Below, in pieces: positions 7,338 through 14,917 of a stretch of 40,258 bases of DNA (its first letter is position 1; each line of letters begins with the position of its first letter). The translations under genes and the position numbers were made by a program. Below the pieces are notes generated by a model that did not search any database, was not told the origin of the DNA, and was given only the letters and a program-made list of their open reading frames with translations. Origin of the DNA: Streptomyces chilikensis (GTDB taxonomy: Bacteria > Actinomycetota > Actinomycetes > Streptomycetales > Streptomycetaceae); assembly GCF_001642695.1 (NCBI RefSeq), contig NZ_LWCC02000005.1, positions 3,403,168-3,443,425 of the forward strand, read 5' to 3'.

Positions 7338-9118
7338 GCCAGGGCCTCCCGGACCTGCCGCACGGTCAGCCAGCGCTGCGGGGCGAGCACCTTGGTGACC
7401 TGCGGCGCGTAGGCGGGCAGCGCCAGCACCACCTCGGCGGTCGGGCCGTCGGCGACCACCTCGCCGTCGGCGAGCATCACCACCCGGTGGGCCAGCTCGG
7501 CCGCCAGCTCCACGTCGTGGGTGGCGAGGACGACGGCGTGCCCCTGCCCGGCCAGCCGGCGCAGGTGGCCGACCAGGCGGGTCTTGGCCGCGTAGTCCAG
7601 GCCGCGGGTCGGCTCGTCGAGCAGCAGCAGCGGGGGGCGCGCGGTCAGGACGACGGCCAGCGCGAGGGTGAGGCGCTGGCCCTCGGAGAGGTCGCGGGGG
7701 TGGGTGGAGTCCGCGATGCCGGGCAGCAGCTCGGTCACCAGGGCGCGGCAGGTGCCGGGCTCGGCCCCCGCGTCGCGGTCGGCGGCGGCGCACTCGGCGG
7801 CCACCGTGTCCGCGTACAGCAGGTCGCGGGGCTCCTGCGGCACCAGGCCGACCCGGCGGACCAGGTCGCGCGGCCGGGTGCGGTGCGGGACGGCGCCGCA
7901 GACCAGCACCGCACCGGAGGCGGGCTCCACCAGACCGGCCAGCGCGGACAGCAGGGTGGACTTGCCCGCGCCGTTGCGGCCCATCAGGGCGACGGTCTCC
8001 CCGGGCGGGACGGTGAGCGACACCGCGCGCAGTGCCTCGACCGCGCCCCGGCGGACCACCAGCCGGTCCACCACGGCGGGCACGGGGGCCGCGGCGGCCA
8101 CGGCCCCCGCCGTGGACCCGCCGTCCCGCGCGCCGGTCACACCGCCGGCCGTGACGGTGCCGGCCGTGACGTCCGCCGCCGGGGCCTCCGCCGGGCCCCG
8201 GCGCGGGCGCCACCACCGGCGGCGCTCCGGTTCCGGGGCCGGAAGGACGGGAAGGGCCGTGACGGCCGGGGCGGCGGGGGCCGGGGCCGGTGTGTCGTCC
8301 GCGTCGAAGAGCCGTTCCCGCAACGCGTCGGCGCGGCGGCGGGCGTCGCGGACGGTCAGGGGGAGCGGGGACCAGCCGGCCAGGCGGCCCAGCTCGACCA
8401 CCGGCGGGAACACCGGGGAGGCCGCCATCACCTCCGCCGGGGCGCCCACCACCGGCGCCTCGCCGGGGCCCGGCAGCAGCAGCACCCGGTCCGCGTAGTG
8501 GACGACGCGCTCCAGCCGGTGCTCGGCCATCAGCACCGTGGTGCCCAGGTCGTGCACCAGCCGCTGGAGCACCGACAGGACCTCCTCCGCGGCGGCCGGG
8601 TCCAGCGCCGAGGTCGGCTCGTCCAGCACCAGCACCCGCGGATGCGGGGTCAGCACCGACCCGATGGCGACCCGCTGCCGCTGTCCGCCGGAGAGCGTGG
8701 CGACGGGCCGCTCCCGCAGGTCGGCCAGGCCCAGCAGGTCCAGCGTCTCCTCGACGCGGCGGCGCATCACGTCCGGGGCGAGGCCCAGCGACTCCATGCC
8801 GTAGGCGAGTTCGTCCTCGACCGTCTCGGTGACGAAGTGCGCCGCCGGGTCCTGGCCCACCGTGCCCACCACGTCGGCGAGTTCGCGCGGCCTGTGGGTG
8901 CGGGTGTCGCGGCCCGCCACCGTCACGCGCCCGCGCAGGGTGCCCCCGGTGAAGTGCGGCACCAGCCCGTTCACCGCGCCCAGCACCGTCGACTTGCCGA
9001 CGCCCGACGGGCCGACGAGGAGCGCGAGTTCGCCCTCGGGGATCTCGAAGTCGAGCCCCCGCACGGCCGGTCCGGCCGTTCCCTCGTACGTCACGGAGAC
9101 TTCTTCGAAGCGGATCAC
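7334..9118 (-). CDS. Fused two-domain ECF ATPase (EcfA-EcfA)
   Basis: A 594-residue protein with two complete ABC ATPase domains that would power the ECF importer from the cytoplasmic face. Domain 1 (about residues 1-235) has Walker A GPSGVGKST, signature LSGGQRQRVAIGSVL and Walker B VLVLDEPTSALD. A linker of about 110 residues is Ala/Pro-rich. Domain 2 has Walker A GRNGAGKST, a deviant signature LSEGQRLTLAL, Walker B LLLLDEPTRGLD and the switch THDVELA. The start is the GTG at 9118, which overlaps the EcfT stop as GTGA, so translation is coupled. Most ECF systems use two separate ATPase subunits; a fusion gives fixed 1:1 stoichiometry. Confidence 0.92.
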   Translation of the reverse strand: MIRFEEVSVTYEGTAGPAVRGLDFEIPEGELALLVGPSGVGKSTVLGAVNGLVPHFTGGTLRGRVTVAGRDTRTHRPRELADVVGTVGQDPAAHFVTETVEDELAYGMESLGLAPDVMRRRVEETLDLLGLADLRERPVATLSGGQRQRVAIGSVLTPHPRVLVLDEPTSALDPAAAEEVLSVLQRLVHDLGTTVLMAEHRLERVVHYADRVLLLPGPGEAPVVGAPAEVMAASPVFPPVVELGRLAGWSPLPLTVRDARRRADALRERLFDADDTPAPAPAAPAVTALPVLPAPEPERRRWWRPRRGPAEAPAADVTAGTVTAGGVTGARDGGSTAGAVAAAAPVPAVVDRLVVRRGAVEALRAVSLTVPPGETVALMGRNGAGKSTLLSALAGLVEPASGAVLVCGAVPHRTRPRDLVRRVGLVPQEPRDLLYADTVAAECAAADRDAGAEPGTCRALVTELLPGIADSTHPRDLSEGQRLTLALAVVLTARPPLLLLDEPTRGLDYAAKTRLVGHLRRLAGQGHAVVLATHDVELAAELAHRVVMLADGEVVADGPTAEVVLALPAYAPQVTKVLAPQRWLTVRQVREALA

Positions 9119-10251
9119 GGTCGTCGGTCCTTGCCGGTCGGTGCGGGGACGTGGGGGGCGAGGAAGGCGGGCAGCAGCCCGAGCAGTACCGCCGCGGCCG
9201 GCCACAGCGGCAGCACGGGCGCGGCCGGCGGCGTCACCGGCGGGTCCAGCGCGGACGGGTCGTACGCCGCGGCGACGACCGTCAGCACGGCCACCGCGAC
9301 ACCGGAGCCGGCCACCAGCCAGGCGCGCGGGCCCCACCGCTCGGGCCGGTAGCGGGTGCGCGGGGTGCGCCGGCCGCCCAGCCACATCCCGGCCAGCGCG
9401 GCCGCGGTCCCGGCCAGCAGCAGCGGCAGCCCGTACACCCCGCCGACCGCGCTCAGCAGGCCGTAGGAACCGGCCGCGATGCCGAGCAGCCCGCCCAGGG
9501 TGAGCGCCGCCGTGGTGCGCCGCACGGCGGGAGGGACGGCGGCGGTGCGGCCGTAGCCGCGCGCGTCCATCGCGGCGGCCAGCGCCACCGAGCGCTCCAG
9601 CGCGCCCTCCAGCACCGGCAGCCCCACCTGGAGCAGCCCGCGCACGCCCCGGTCCGGCCGTCCGCGCAGCCGCCGGGCCGCCCGCAGCCGCAGCACGTCG
9701 GCGATCAGGTGGGGAGCGAAGGTCGTCGCCACGACGACGGCCACGCCCACCTCGTACAGCGCGGCCGGCAGCGCCTTCAGCAGCCGCGACGGATCGGCCA
9801 GCGCGTTCGCCGCGCCCATGCAGACCAGCAGGGTGGCCAGGCGCAGGCCGTCGTGGAGGGAGAACAGCACCTCCTCGAGGTACACCGGGCCGCCCAGGCG
9901 GATGCCCCGCGCCCAGTCGGGCAGCGGCACCTCCGGGAGGCGGAACAGCAGGTGCGTGCCGGGGATCGCGGTGCCGAACACCAGGGAGAAGACCAGCCGG
10001 ATGCCCAGCACCAGCAGGCCCAGCTTGACGAACGCGCCGTACGAACGCGCCCAGGGCGCGTCCGTACGGCAGGCCATGACCACGTAGGCGCTGACGCCGA
10101 TCAGCAGCGCCAGCAGCAGCGGGTTGCGGGTGCGCGACGCGGCGACGCCCAGCGCCAGTGCCCACACCCACCAGGCGCCGGGGTGCAGCGCCGAGGCACG
10201 GGCCCGGACGGCGTCGCGGTTCGCGGACACCGTCCGCGTGGTCACGGTCAT
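9115..10251 (-). CDS. ECF transporter transmembrane component EcfT (CbiQ family)
   Basis: The coupling membrane subunit that links the ATPase to the S component, 378 residues. The N-terminal part (LHPGAWWVWALALG) is CbiQ-like. The cytoplasmic coupling helices carry the two short Ala-Arg-X motifs expected of EcfT: RLRAARRLRGRPDRG and AAAMDARGYGRT. The C-terminal third adds two or three extra hydrophobic helices beyond the usual CbiQ length (about 250), possibly a lineage extension. ATG at 10251 is the only start near the first conserved residues. It lies 17 bases after the stop of the preceding gene and ends in a GTGA overlap with the ATPase. Confidence 0.9.
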   Translation of the reverse strand: MTVTTRTVSANRDAVRARASALHPGAWWVWALALGVAASRTRNPLLLALLIGVSAYVVMACRTDAPWARSYGAFVKLGLLVLGIRLVFSLVFGTAIPGTHLLFRLPEVPLPDWARGIRLGGPVYLEEVLFSLHDGLRLATLLVCMGAANALADPSRLLKALPAALYEVGVAVVVATTFAPHLIADVLRLRAARRLRGRPDRGVRGLLQVGLPVLEGALERSVALAAAMDARGYGRTAAVPPAVRRTTAALTLGGLLGIAAGSYGLLSAVGGVYGLPLLLAGTAAALAGMWLGGRRTPRTRYRPERWGPRAWLVAGSGVAVAVLTVVAAAYDPSALDPPVTPPAAPVLPLWPAAAVLLGLLPAFLAPHVPAPTGKDRRP

Positions 10252-10267
10252 CGTGGTCGCCGTCCCG

Positions 10268-10969
10268 TCATCCCCGGCGGCGCCGCGCCTGCCACACGGC
10301 CGCGCCGCCCAGAAGCAGCACCGCGCCCGCGCCCGCCCACAGGCCCAGGGACGGGCCCGCGGACACGTCGCCGGCGGAGTCCTCCGCCGCGGCGTCCGCC
10401 CCCGGCGCTCCGTCACCGGAGGCGTCGCCGCCGGAGGAGCCGCCGGACGGGTCCGGGACGGACACCTGCTCGCCGCAGCCGGTGCGCGGGTAGCCCTCGA
10501 CGGCGCACAGCAGCGCGCTGCTGTCGTACCGCAGCGGCGCGGCCACGGCGGCGAGCGCGTCCGCGGCGGAGGCGTCCTCGGCGACGCTCGCGCAGAACGC
10601 GCGGGCCTTCGGCGGGGTCTCGCCCTCCGGCGCGTCCTGGACGGTGCCGAAGTCGACGACCAGGGCGATCCGCTTGCGGCCGTCCCGCTCCGGGGTGCCG
10701 CCGCAGATCTCCGCGAACGGCTCCGTGGCCCGCGGGGTGGCGGCGTCGGCGGAGTTCTCGCTCACCGAGAAGCGGAAGCCCTGCACCGCGCCGTCCTCCG
10801 GGCGCAGCGACGCCGGGCCCTGGGTGGCGTACACCCATTGCCGTCCGTCGAGCTCCCAGTAGGACCAGTAGCGGTACCCGGCCGCCTGCGCGGTGCCCGC
10901 GCCCTGCAGCAGCAGGGACGCGGTCAGCGGCGCCAGGACGGCCAGGACGAGCGCGCGCAGGCGGTTCAC
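10268..10969 (-). CDS. Surface-anchored protein of cobalamin-regulated operon (SCO2322-like)
   Basis: A 233-residue exported protein. It has a signal peptide (about residues 1-28, cleavage near GTAQAA), a globular domain of about 140 residues, a Gly/Ser/Asp linker and a C-terminal membrane helix (LGLWAGAGAVLLLGGAAVW) ending in basic residues. The globular part starts YRYWSYWELDGRQWVYATQGP and ends with SSALLCAVEGYPRTGCGEQV, with four cysteines that could form two disulfides. It recalls the NCBI SCO2322 family from memory, unverified. GTG at 10969 overlaps the stop of the barrel protein as GTGA. The aromatic opening and late Cys-containing hairpin faintly recall the small domain (DUF4430-like) of intrinsic-factor-type proteins; that is speculative. 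Confidence 0.78.
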   Translation of the reverse strand: MNRLRALVLAVLAPLTASLLLQGAGTAQAAGYRYWSYWELDGRQWVYATQGPASLRPEDGAVQGFRFSVSENSADAATPRATEPFAEICGGTPERDGRKRIALVVDFGTVQDAPEGETPPKARAFCASVAEDASAADALAAVAAPLRYDSSALLCAVEGYPRTGCGEQVSVPDPSGGSSGGDASGDGAPGADAAAEDSAGDVSAGPSLGLWAGAGAVLLLGGAAVWQARRRRG

Positions 10970-12213
10970 GGCCGGCGCTTCCGGAGGGTCAGCACGATCG
11001 CGACGGCCAGGACCAGCGCCAGCACGGCGCCGCCGGCCCACCACACGGCGGGGGAGATCCCGCCCTCCTCGTCGGCGCCGGCCTCGGCGTCGGCCCGGTC
11101 GCCGGCGTCCTCGCCGCCGCCGTCGGCCTTCGGGGCCGGGCCGGTGGCGTTGAGCAGCTTCACCAGGTCCTGGCCGCCGAAGTCGCGCGGGTCGCTCCCG
11201 ATCGCCTCGGAGGCCAGGACCAGCTGGGCGTAGGCGGCCGGGCCGGTCTGCTCCGCCCAGGCGACGCCGTGGTCACGGAGGTGGCCGAAGGCCTTCTGCG
11301 CCTGGTCGGCGTGGCCGGTGGAGGCCAGGGCGATCACCGCGTCGGCGGTGTTGCCGAGGTCGGGCTGCGGGTCGGCGCCGGGCAGCGCGGAGGTCAGGTG
11401 ACCGTCCTTCTCCAGCGGGCCGGCCAGGTGGGCGGCGCCGTTCTCCGCGGCCTGCTCGGGCGTGCCGGCCTCGCCGCACTTCGCGGGGGAACCGGCCGCC
11501 TCGGCGTCCTCGCCGCCGAGACCGGCGCCCAGGGAGCCCAGTACGGCGGCCGCGGTGGCGTCCGCGTTGGCGAGCAGCTCGCCCGACTTGTCGGGCTGGT
11601 AGGCGAACGCGCCCGCGCCCTCGCCCTCGCAGGGCAGGGCGAAGGTCAGCAGCGCGTCCAGGGGCGACTTCCCGCCCTTCACGGTCCGGGCCGGCTCCTC
11701 GCCCGCGGCGGCCAGCGCGCCGATCACCACGGAGGTCGAGTTGGCGTCGGAGGGGGTGCCGGGGTTGTAGCCCCAGCCGCCGTCCTCGTTCTGGACCGAG
11801 ACCAGCCAGTCGACGGCCCTGCCGACGGCCGCGTCGTGCCCGCCGAGCGCGGCCAGCGCCTGCACGGCGGCGGCGGTGCTGTTGCTGTCCACCGTCGTCC
11901 CGGCGCCGCAGGCCTTCGACGGGTCGGGGCGGAACGCGGCGAACGAGCCGTCCGCGCACTGCTGCCCGGTCAGCCACTGCACGGCCTTGCCGGAGGGCGT
12001 CACCCCGGCGGTGTCCTGGGCCAGCAGGGTCAGCGACTGGCGCCAGACGCCGTCGTAGGTGGGGTCGGCGGTGCCGTGGAGGCCGGCGGGTATCTCCGGG
12101 GGCGCGGACGGCGACGCGGCGGGCGTCGCGTCGTCCGCGAGGGCGGCTGGGGCGGAACCGGCGCCGAGTACGGCGGCAGCGGCCAGGACCGCTGCGGCGC
12201 GGCGAACGTTCAT
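10966..12213 (-). CDS. Surface-anchored prenyltransferase/squalene-cyclase-fold (alpha/alpha barrel) protein, candidate corrinoid binder
   Basis: A 415-residue exported protein, first gene after the cobalamin riboswitch. It has a signal peptide (about 1-26, cleavage near APAALA), then an alpha/alpha-barrel domain with repeats such as AVQWLTGQQCADGSFAAF and AVDWLVSVQNEDGGWGYNP (QxxDGxW type), an acidic linker, a membrane helix (about 387-408) and a KRRP tail. So the barrel sits outside the cell, tethered to the membrane. No catalytic DxDD or prenyltransferase zinc set is visible, so a binding role fits better than catalysis. Animal intrinsic factor and transcobalamin bind B12 with an alpha6/alpha6 barrel of this fold; similarity of fold, location and regulation suggests the same role here. 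Confidence 0.82.
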   Translation of the reverse strand: MNVRRAAAVLAAAAVLGAGSAPAALADDATPAASPSAPPEIPAGLHGTADPTYDGVWRQSLTLLAQDTAGVTPSGKAVQWLTGQQCADGSFAAFRPDPSKACGAGTTVDSNSTAAAVQALAALGGHDAAVGRAVDWLVSVQNEDGGWGYNPGTPSDANSTSVVIGALAAAGEEPARTVKGGKSPLDALLTFALPCEGEGAGAFAYQPDKSGELLANADATAAAVLGSLGAGLGGEDAEAAGSPAKCGEAGTPEQAAENGAAHLAGPLEKDGHLTSALPGADPQPDLGNTADAVIALASTGHADQAQKAFGHLRDHGVAWAEQTGPAAYAQLVLASEAIGSDPRDFGGQDLVKLLNATGPAPKADGGGEDAGDRADAEAGADEEGGISPAVWWAGGAVLALVLAVAIVLTLRKRRP

Positions 12214-12220
12214 GGTGGGC

Positions 12221-12240
12221 GGGAAGCCTCTCCCTCTGGG
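12221..12240 (-). promoter_or_regulatory. Ribosome site that can fold into a small hairpin
   Basis: On the minus strand the purine-rich AGAGGGAGAGG before the ATG overlaps GGGA-N6-TCCC arms (12221-12234). This could hide the ribosome site when the riboswitch is ligand-bound. Mechanism inferred. Confidence 0.35.
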
Positions 12241-12344
12241 GGAGCCGGGCGGCGACGGGCGCACACTGCGGGCCCGGCGGCTCGGCTCCGTGTACCTCGA
12301 CGGTGCCGGCCCCCGGCGGGAGCCGGCGGCCATGAGCCGGTCAC

Positions 12345-12478
12345 GGTCGGACGGGGCATTCCGGCTCGCCACCGGACGACGGCGGCTCACGGCTGCGGGT
12401 CAGCGCCGGATTTGCACCGGCTTCCCCCCGAACGGGTGTGATGACGACCGGGCCACTCTACCGGCACGCCCGGACGCC
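12345..12478 (-). ncRNA. Cobalamin riboswitch (AdoCbl aptamer)
   Basis: Read on the minus strand, this leader carries the hallmark core GGTGCAAATCCGGCGCTGAC followed by CCGCAGCCGTGAG (about 12420-12385), preceded by GGGGGGAAGC. The B12 box follows as GAGCCGGAATGCCCCGTC (about 12367-12350). These are the diagnostic conserved blocks of the class, in order and at normal spacing. It lies about 130 bases upstream of the barrel-protein ATG and should shut the five-gene ECF operon when cobalamin is plentiful. A GC-rich inverted repeat (12241-12247 with 12283-12289) sits between aptamer and gene and may be an expression-platform hairpin. Exact ends are approximate. Confidence 0.92.
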
Positions 12479-12550
12479 GCCGGGGGCCGGTGCCCGGGCC
12501 GTGACGGCCGCCGTCGCGGCCCGGCGCCCGCACCGGGGCCGCGGCCTGCC

Positions 12551-12565
12551 CATGACGGGGTCATG
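12551..12565. promoter_or_regulatory. 15-bp palindrome CATGACGGGGTCATG in divergent region
   Basis: Inverted repeat with arms CATGAC and GTCATG and a three-base centre, located upstream of the riboswitch on one strand and of the kinase-like gene on the other. A TTGCAC/CATGAC pair on the minus strand could be the riboswitch promoter and would overlap it. Operator role is inferred. Confidence 0.35.
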
Positions 12566-12603
12566 TGTCCCGTCTTGGCGTGTGCAAACAGGGCCGGGGG
12601 GCC

Positions 12604-12633
12604 CTCGACCCGGGGCGGCGGTGCGGCTAGATT
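12604..12633 (+). promoter_or_regulatory. Predicted leaderless promoter of the kinase-like gene
   Basis: CTCGAC at 12604-12609 and TAGATT at 12628-12633 have an 18-bp spacer. The ATG at 12640 lies six bases after the -10 box, which suggests a leaderless transcript. Confidence 0.55.
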
Positions 12634-12639
12634 CCCCGG

Positions 12640-13320
12640 ATGGTGCTGATCGGAGTCGGCCGCACGGCCGACGTGTACGTGGTCGACGAGCGGTGGGTCC
12701 TCCGCAGGTACCGCAAGGCCGCCCACGGCGACGCGGAGGCCGAGCGCGCCCTGATGACCTACCTCCACCGCCACGGCTACCCCGTGCCCGTGGTCCGCCC
12801 CGGCGAGGACGCGCCCGGCACCGACCTGGTCATGGAGCGGCTCGACGGCCCCACGATGGCGGGGGCGCTGTTCGCCGGGCTCATCACCCCGCGGGAGGCG
12901 GGCGCCGTCCTCGCCCTGCTGCTCGCCGGACTGCACTCGCTGCCGCCCCGGGCGTCCGCGGACCCGGAGGAACGCATCCTCCACCTCGACCTGCACCCGG
13001 AGAACGTCATCCTCACCTCCGCGGGCCCCCGGGTCATCGACTGGGGCACCGCCGCCGAGGGGCGGCCCGGACTCGACTGGGCGATGACCGCGGTGATCGT
13101 CGCCCAGGCCGGCGCCGGGGACGTCGACCTCGCCGGACCGGCACGGGAACTGCTGGCGGCGCTGCTGACCGACCCCGCGGCCGCCCACCTCACCCCGGAG
13201 GCGCTGACGGAGGCGCTCCGGCGGCGGGCCTCCGACCCGACCATGACGGAGCGTGAGATCGACCTCCTCGGCCAGGCGGGGGTCACCGTCCGGGAAGCGG
13301 CCGGACTGCAGCCGGCCTGA
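12640..13320 (+). CDS. Aminoglycoside phosphotransferase (APH)-like small kinase
   Basis: A 226-residue protein with a kinase-like fold. It shows a glycine-containing N-terminal loop (GVGRTADVYVVD, residues 5-16), a lysine in RRYRKAAHG, the catalytic loop ILHLDLHPENVIL (about 114-126, with the HxDxxxxN pattern) and the metal-binding VIDWG (about 131-135) in place of the usual DFD/DFE. It is shorter than typical APH enzymes (about 260-300). Such proteins phosphorylate varied small molecules; substrate here is unknown and a resistance role should not be assumed. It is divergent from the riboswitch operon. Confidence 0.83.
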   Translation: MVLIGVGRTADVYVVDERWVLRRYRKAAHGDAEAERALMTYLHRHGYPVPVVRPGEDAPGTDLVMERLDGPTMAGALFAGLITPREAGAVLALLLAGLHSLPPRASADPEERILHLDLHPENVILTSAGPRVIDWGTAAEGRPGLDWAMTAVIVAQAGAGDVDLAGPARELLAALLTDPAAAHLTPEALTEALRRRASDPTMTEREIDLLGQAGVTVREAAGLQPA

Positions 13321-13465
13321 GCGCCCGCAGGGACGCGGCCCAGGCGCGAGATCCGGACATCTCCCCACGTCAGCGCGGACGTCGGGCCGCCGGTGCCGTG
13401 GCGAGCATCACCTGGCAGACTTCCCACAGTGCCGCTACCAGCGGGTAGATTCGGACAGTCGTTGC

Positions 13466-13491
13466 GTGATCAACAGTGATCGCCGGTGATC
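13466..13491. promoter_or_regulatory. Three GTGATC direct repeats at exact 10-bp spacing
   Basis: GTGATC occurs at 13466, 13476 and 13486, one helical turn apart, in the 241-bp gap before the glycosyltransferase gene. A TAGATT at 13446-13451 could be a -10 box just upstream, which would place the repeats at the transcription start. Likely protein-binding sites; the factor is unknown. Confidence 0.5.
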
Positions 13492-13561
13492 GTCCGAGAC
13501 TTGTTGCTGGCAGCCGCCGCGACGTAACCTCGCGGGACAGTTCAGGAGAAGGGGGCCGAGA

Positions 13562-14917
13562 GTGACCGCTGAGGCCATGGCCGCCGACGGTCAGCCGGCT
13601 CTGCGCATCGCGCTCCTCACCTACAAGGGCAACCCGTTCTGCGGCGGACAGGGCGTCTACGTGCGCCACCTGTCCCGCGAACTGGCCCGGCTGGGCCACA
13701 CCGTGGAGGTGATCGGCTCCCAGCCCTACCCCGTCCTCGACGAGGGCGAGGACCTCGCCGGACTCTCCCTGACCGAGCTGCCCAGCCTCGACCTGTACCG
13801 CCAGCCCGACCCGTTCCGCACCCCGCGCCGCGAGGAGTACCGGGACTGGATCGACGCCCTCGAGGTGTCCACCATGTGGACCGGCGGCTTCCCCGAGCCG
13901 CTCACCTTCTCGCTGCGCGCCCGCCGCCTGCTGCGCGCCCGCCGCGGCGACTTCGACGTCGTCCACGACAACCAGACCCTCGGCTACGGACAGCTCGGCG
14001 ACCTCGGCGCGCCCCTGGTGACCACCGTCCACCACCCGATCACCGTCGACCGGCAGCTCGAACTCGACGCCGCCGGGGACTGGAAGCGCCGCCTGTCGGT
14101 GCGCCGCTGGTACGCCTTCACCCGGATGCAGAAGCGCGTCGCGCGCCGCCTGCCCTCCGTGCTCACCGTCTCCGGCACCTCCCGGCAGGAGATCGTCGAC
14201 CACCTCGGCGTCCGCCCCGGGCGGGTGCACGTCGTGCACATCGGCGCCGACACCGACCTGTTCTCCCCCGACCCGTCGGTCGCCCGGGTGCCCGGCCGGA
14301 TCGTCACCACCTCCAGCGCCGACGTGCCCCTCAAGGGCCTGGTCTTCCTGGTCGAGGCGCTCGCCAAGCTGCGCACCGAACAGCCCGGCGCCCACCTCGT
14401 CGTGGTCGGCCGGCGCGCCGAGGACGGCCCCGTCGCCCAGGCCATCGAGCGGTACGGCCTCGAGGACGCCGTCCGGTTCGTCAAGGGCATCACCGACGCC
14501 GAACTCGTCGACCTGGTCCGCTCGGCCGAGGTCGCCTGCGTGCCCTCGCTCTACGAGGGCTTCTCGCTGCCCGCCGCCGAGGCCATGGCCACCGGCACCC
14601 CACTGGTCGCCACCACCGGCGGCGCCATCCCCGAGGTCGCCGGCACCGACGGCGAGACCTGCCTGGCCGTGCCGCCCGGCGACGCCGGCGCGCTCGCCGC
14701 CGCCCTCGGCCGGCTCCTCGACGACCCGGAGCTGCGCGCCCGCCTCGGCGCCGCCGGCCGGGCCCGCGTCCTGGAACACTTCACCTGGAAGCGCGCCGCC
14801 GAGGGAACCGTCGCCCACTACCGCGAGGCCATCGAACGCCGGCGGCCGGTCCGGAACCGGCCCGCCGGCCCCGCCCCCACCACCGGCCACTACCGCGAAA
14901 GCAGGACCCCGTGCTGA
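13562..14917 (+). CDS. GT4-family glycosyltransferase
   Basis: A 451-residue retaining GT-B glycosyltransferase that would transfer a sugar from an activated nucleotide donor at the cytoplasmic membrane face. The N-terminal glycine loop is GGQGVYVRHLSRELARLGH (about residues 26-44). The C-terminal donor site has PSLYEGFSLPAAEAMATGTP (about 326-345) with the conserved E-x7-E pair, then GGAIPEVAG. GTG at 13562 follows a CAGGAGAAGGGGG tract; an in-frame ATG at 13577 is an alternative start. The stop overlaps the next gene by seven bases. Together with the methyltransferase and barrel protein it forms a three-gene operon, probably for a cell-surface glycan or lipid-linked sugar. The acceptor is unknown. 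Confidence 0.9.
   Translation: MTAEAMAADGQPALRIALLTYKGNPFCGGQGVYVRHLSRELARLGHTVEVIGSQPYPVLDEGEDLAGLSLTELPSLDLYRQPDPFRTPRREEYRDWIDALEVSTMWTGGFPEPLTFSLRARRLLRARRGDFDVVHDNQTLGYGQLGDLGAPLVTTVHHPITVDRQLELDAAGDWKRRLSVRRWYAFTRMQKRVARRLPSVLTVSGTSRQEIVDHLGVRPGRVHVVHIGADTDLFSPDPSVARVPGRIVTTSSADVPLKGLVFLVEALAKLRTEQPGAHLVVVGRRAEDGPVAQAIERYGLEDAVRFVKGITDAELVDLVRSAEVACVPSLYEGFSLPAAEAMATGTPLVATTGGAIPEVAGTDGETCLAVPPGDAGALAAALGRLLDDPELRARLGAAGRARVLEHFTWKRAAEGTVAHYREAIERRRPVRNRPAGPAPTTGHYRESRTPC

Noticed and set aside
7334-10171. One long 945-codon ATPase frame
   Set aside because: Its first 351 codons are a shadow of the EcfT gene. The GTG at 9118, in a GTGA overlap with the EcfT stop, starts the real protein.
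10966-12213. Terpene cyclase or squalene-hopene cyclase
   Set aside because: Signal peptide, membrane anchor, absence of a DxDD motif and riboswitch control all point to a binding role rather than hopanoid synthesis.
12385-12420. Possible tRNA T-arm (GGTGCAAATCC)
   Set aside because: On the minus strand it sits in the conserved cobalamin aptamer core, with no acceptor stem or anticodon arm around it.
9151-12441. 1096-codon open frame on the plus strand
   Set aside because: It is antisense to the whole ECF operon, has repetitive Arg/Gly/Gln composition and no ribosome site. High GC removes stops in shadow frames.
12640-13320. Aminoglycoside-resistance gene
   Set aside because: Only the kinase fold is visible. 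The protein is short, its metal motif is DWG and nothing shows drug specificity, so only a general kinase-like call is made.
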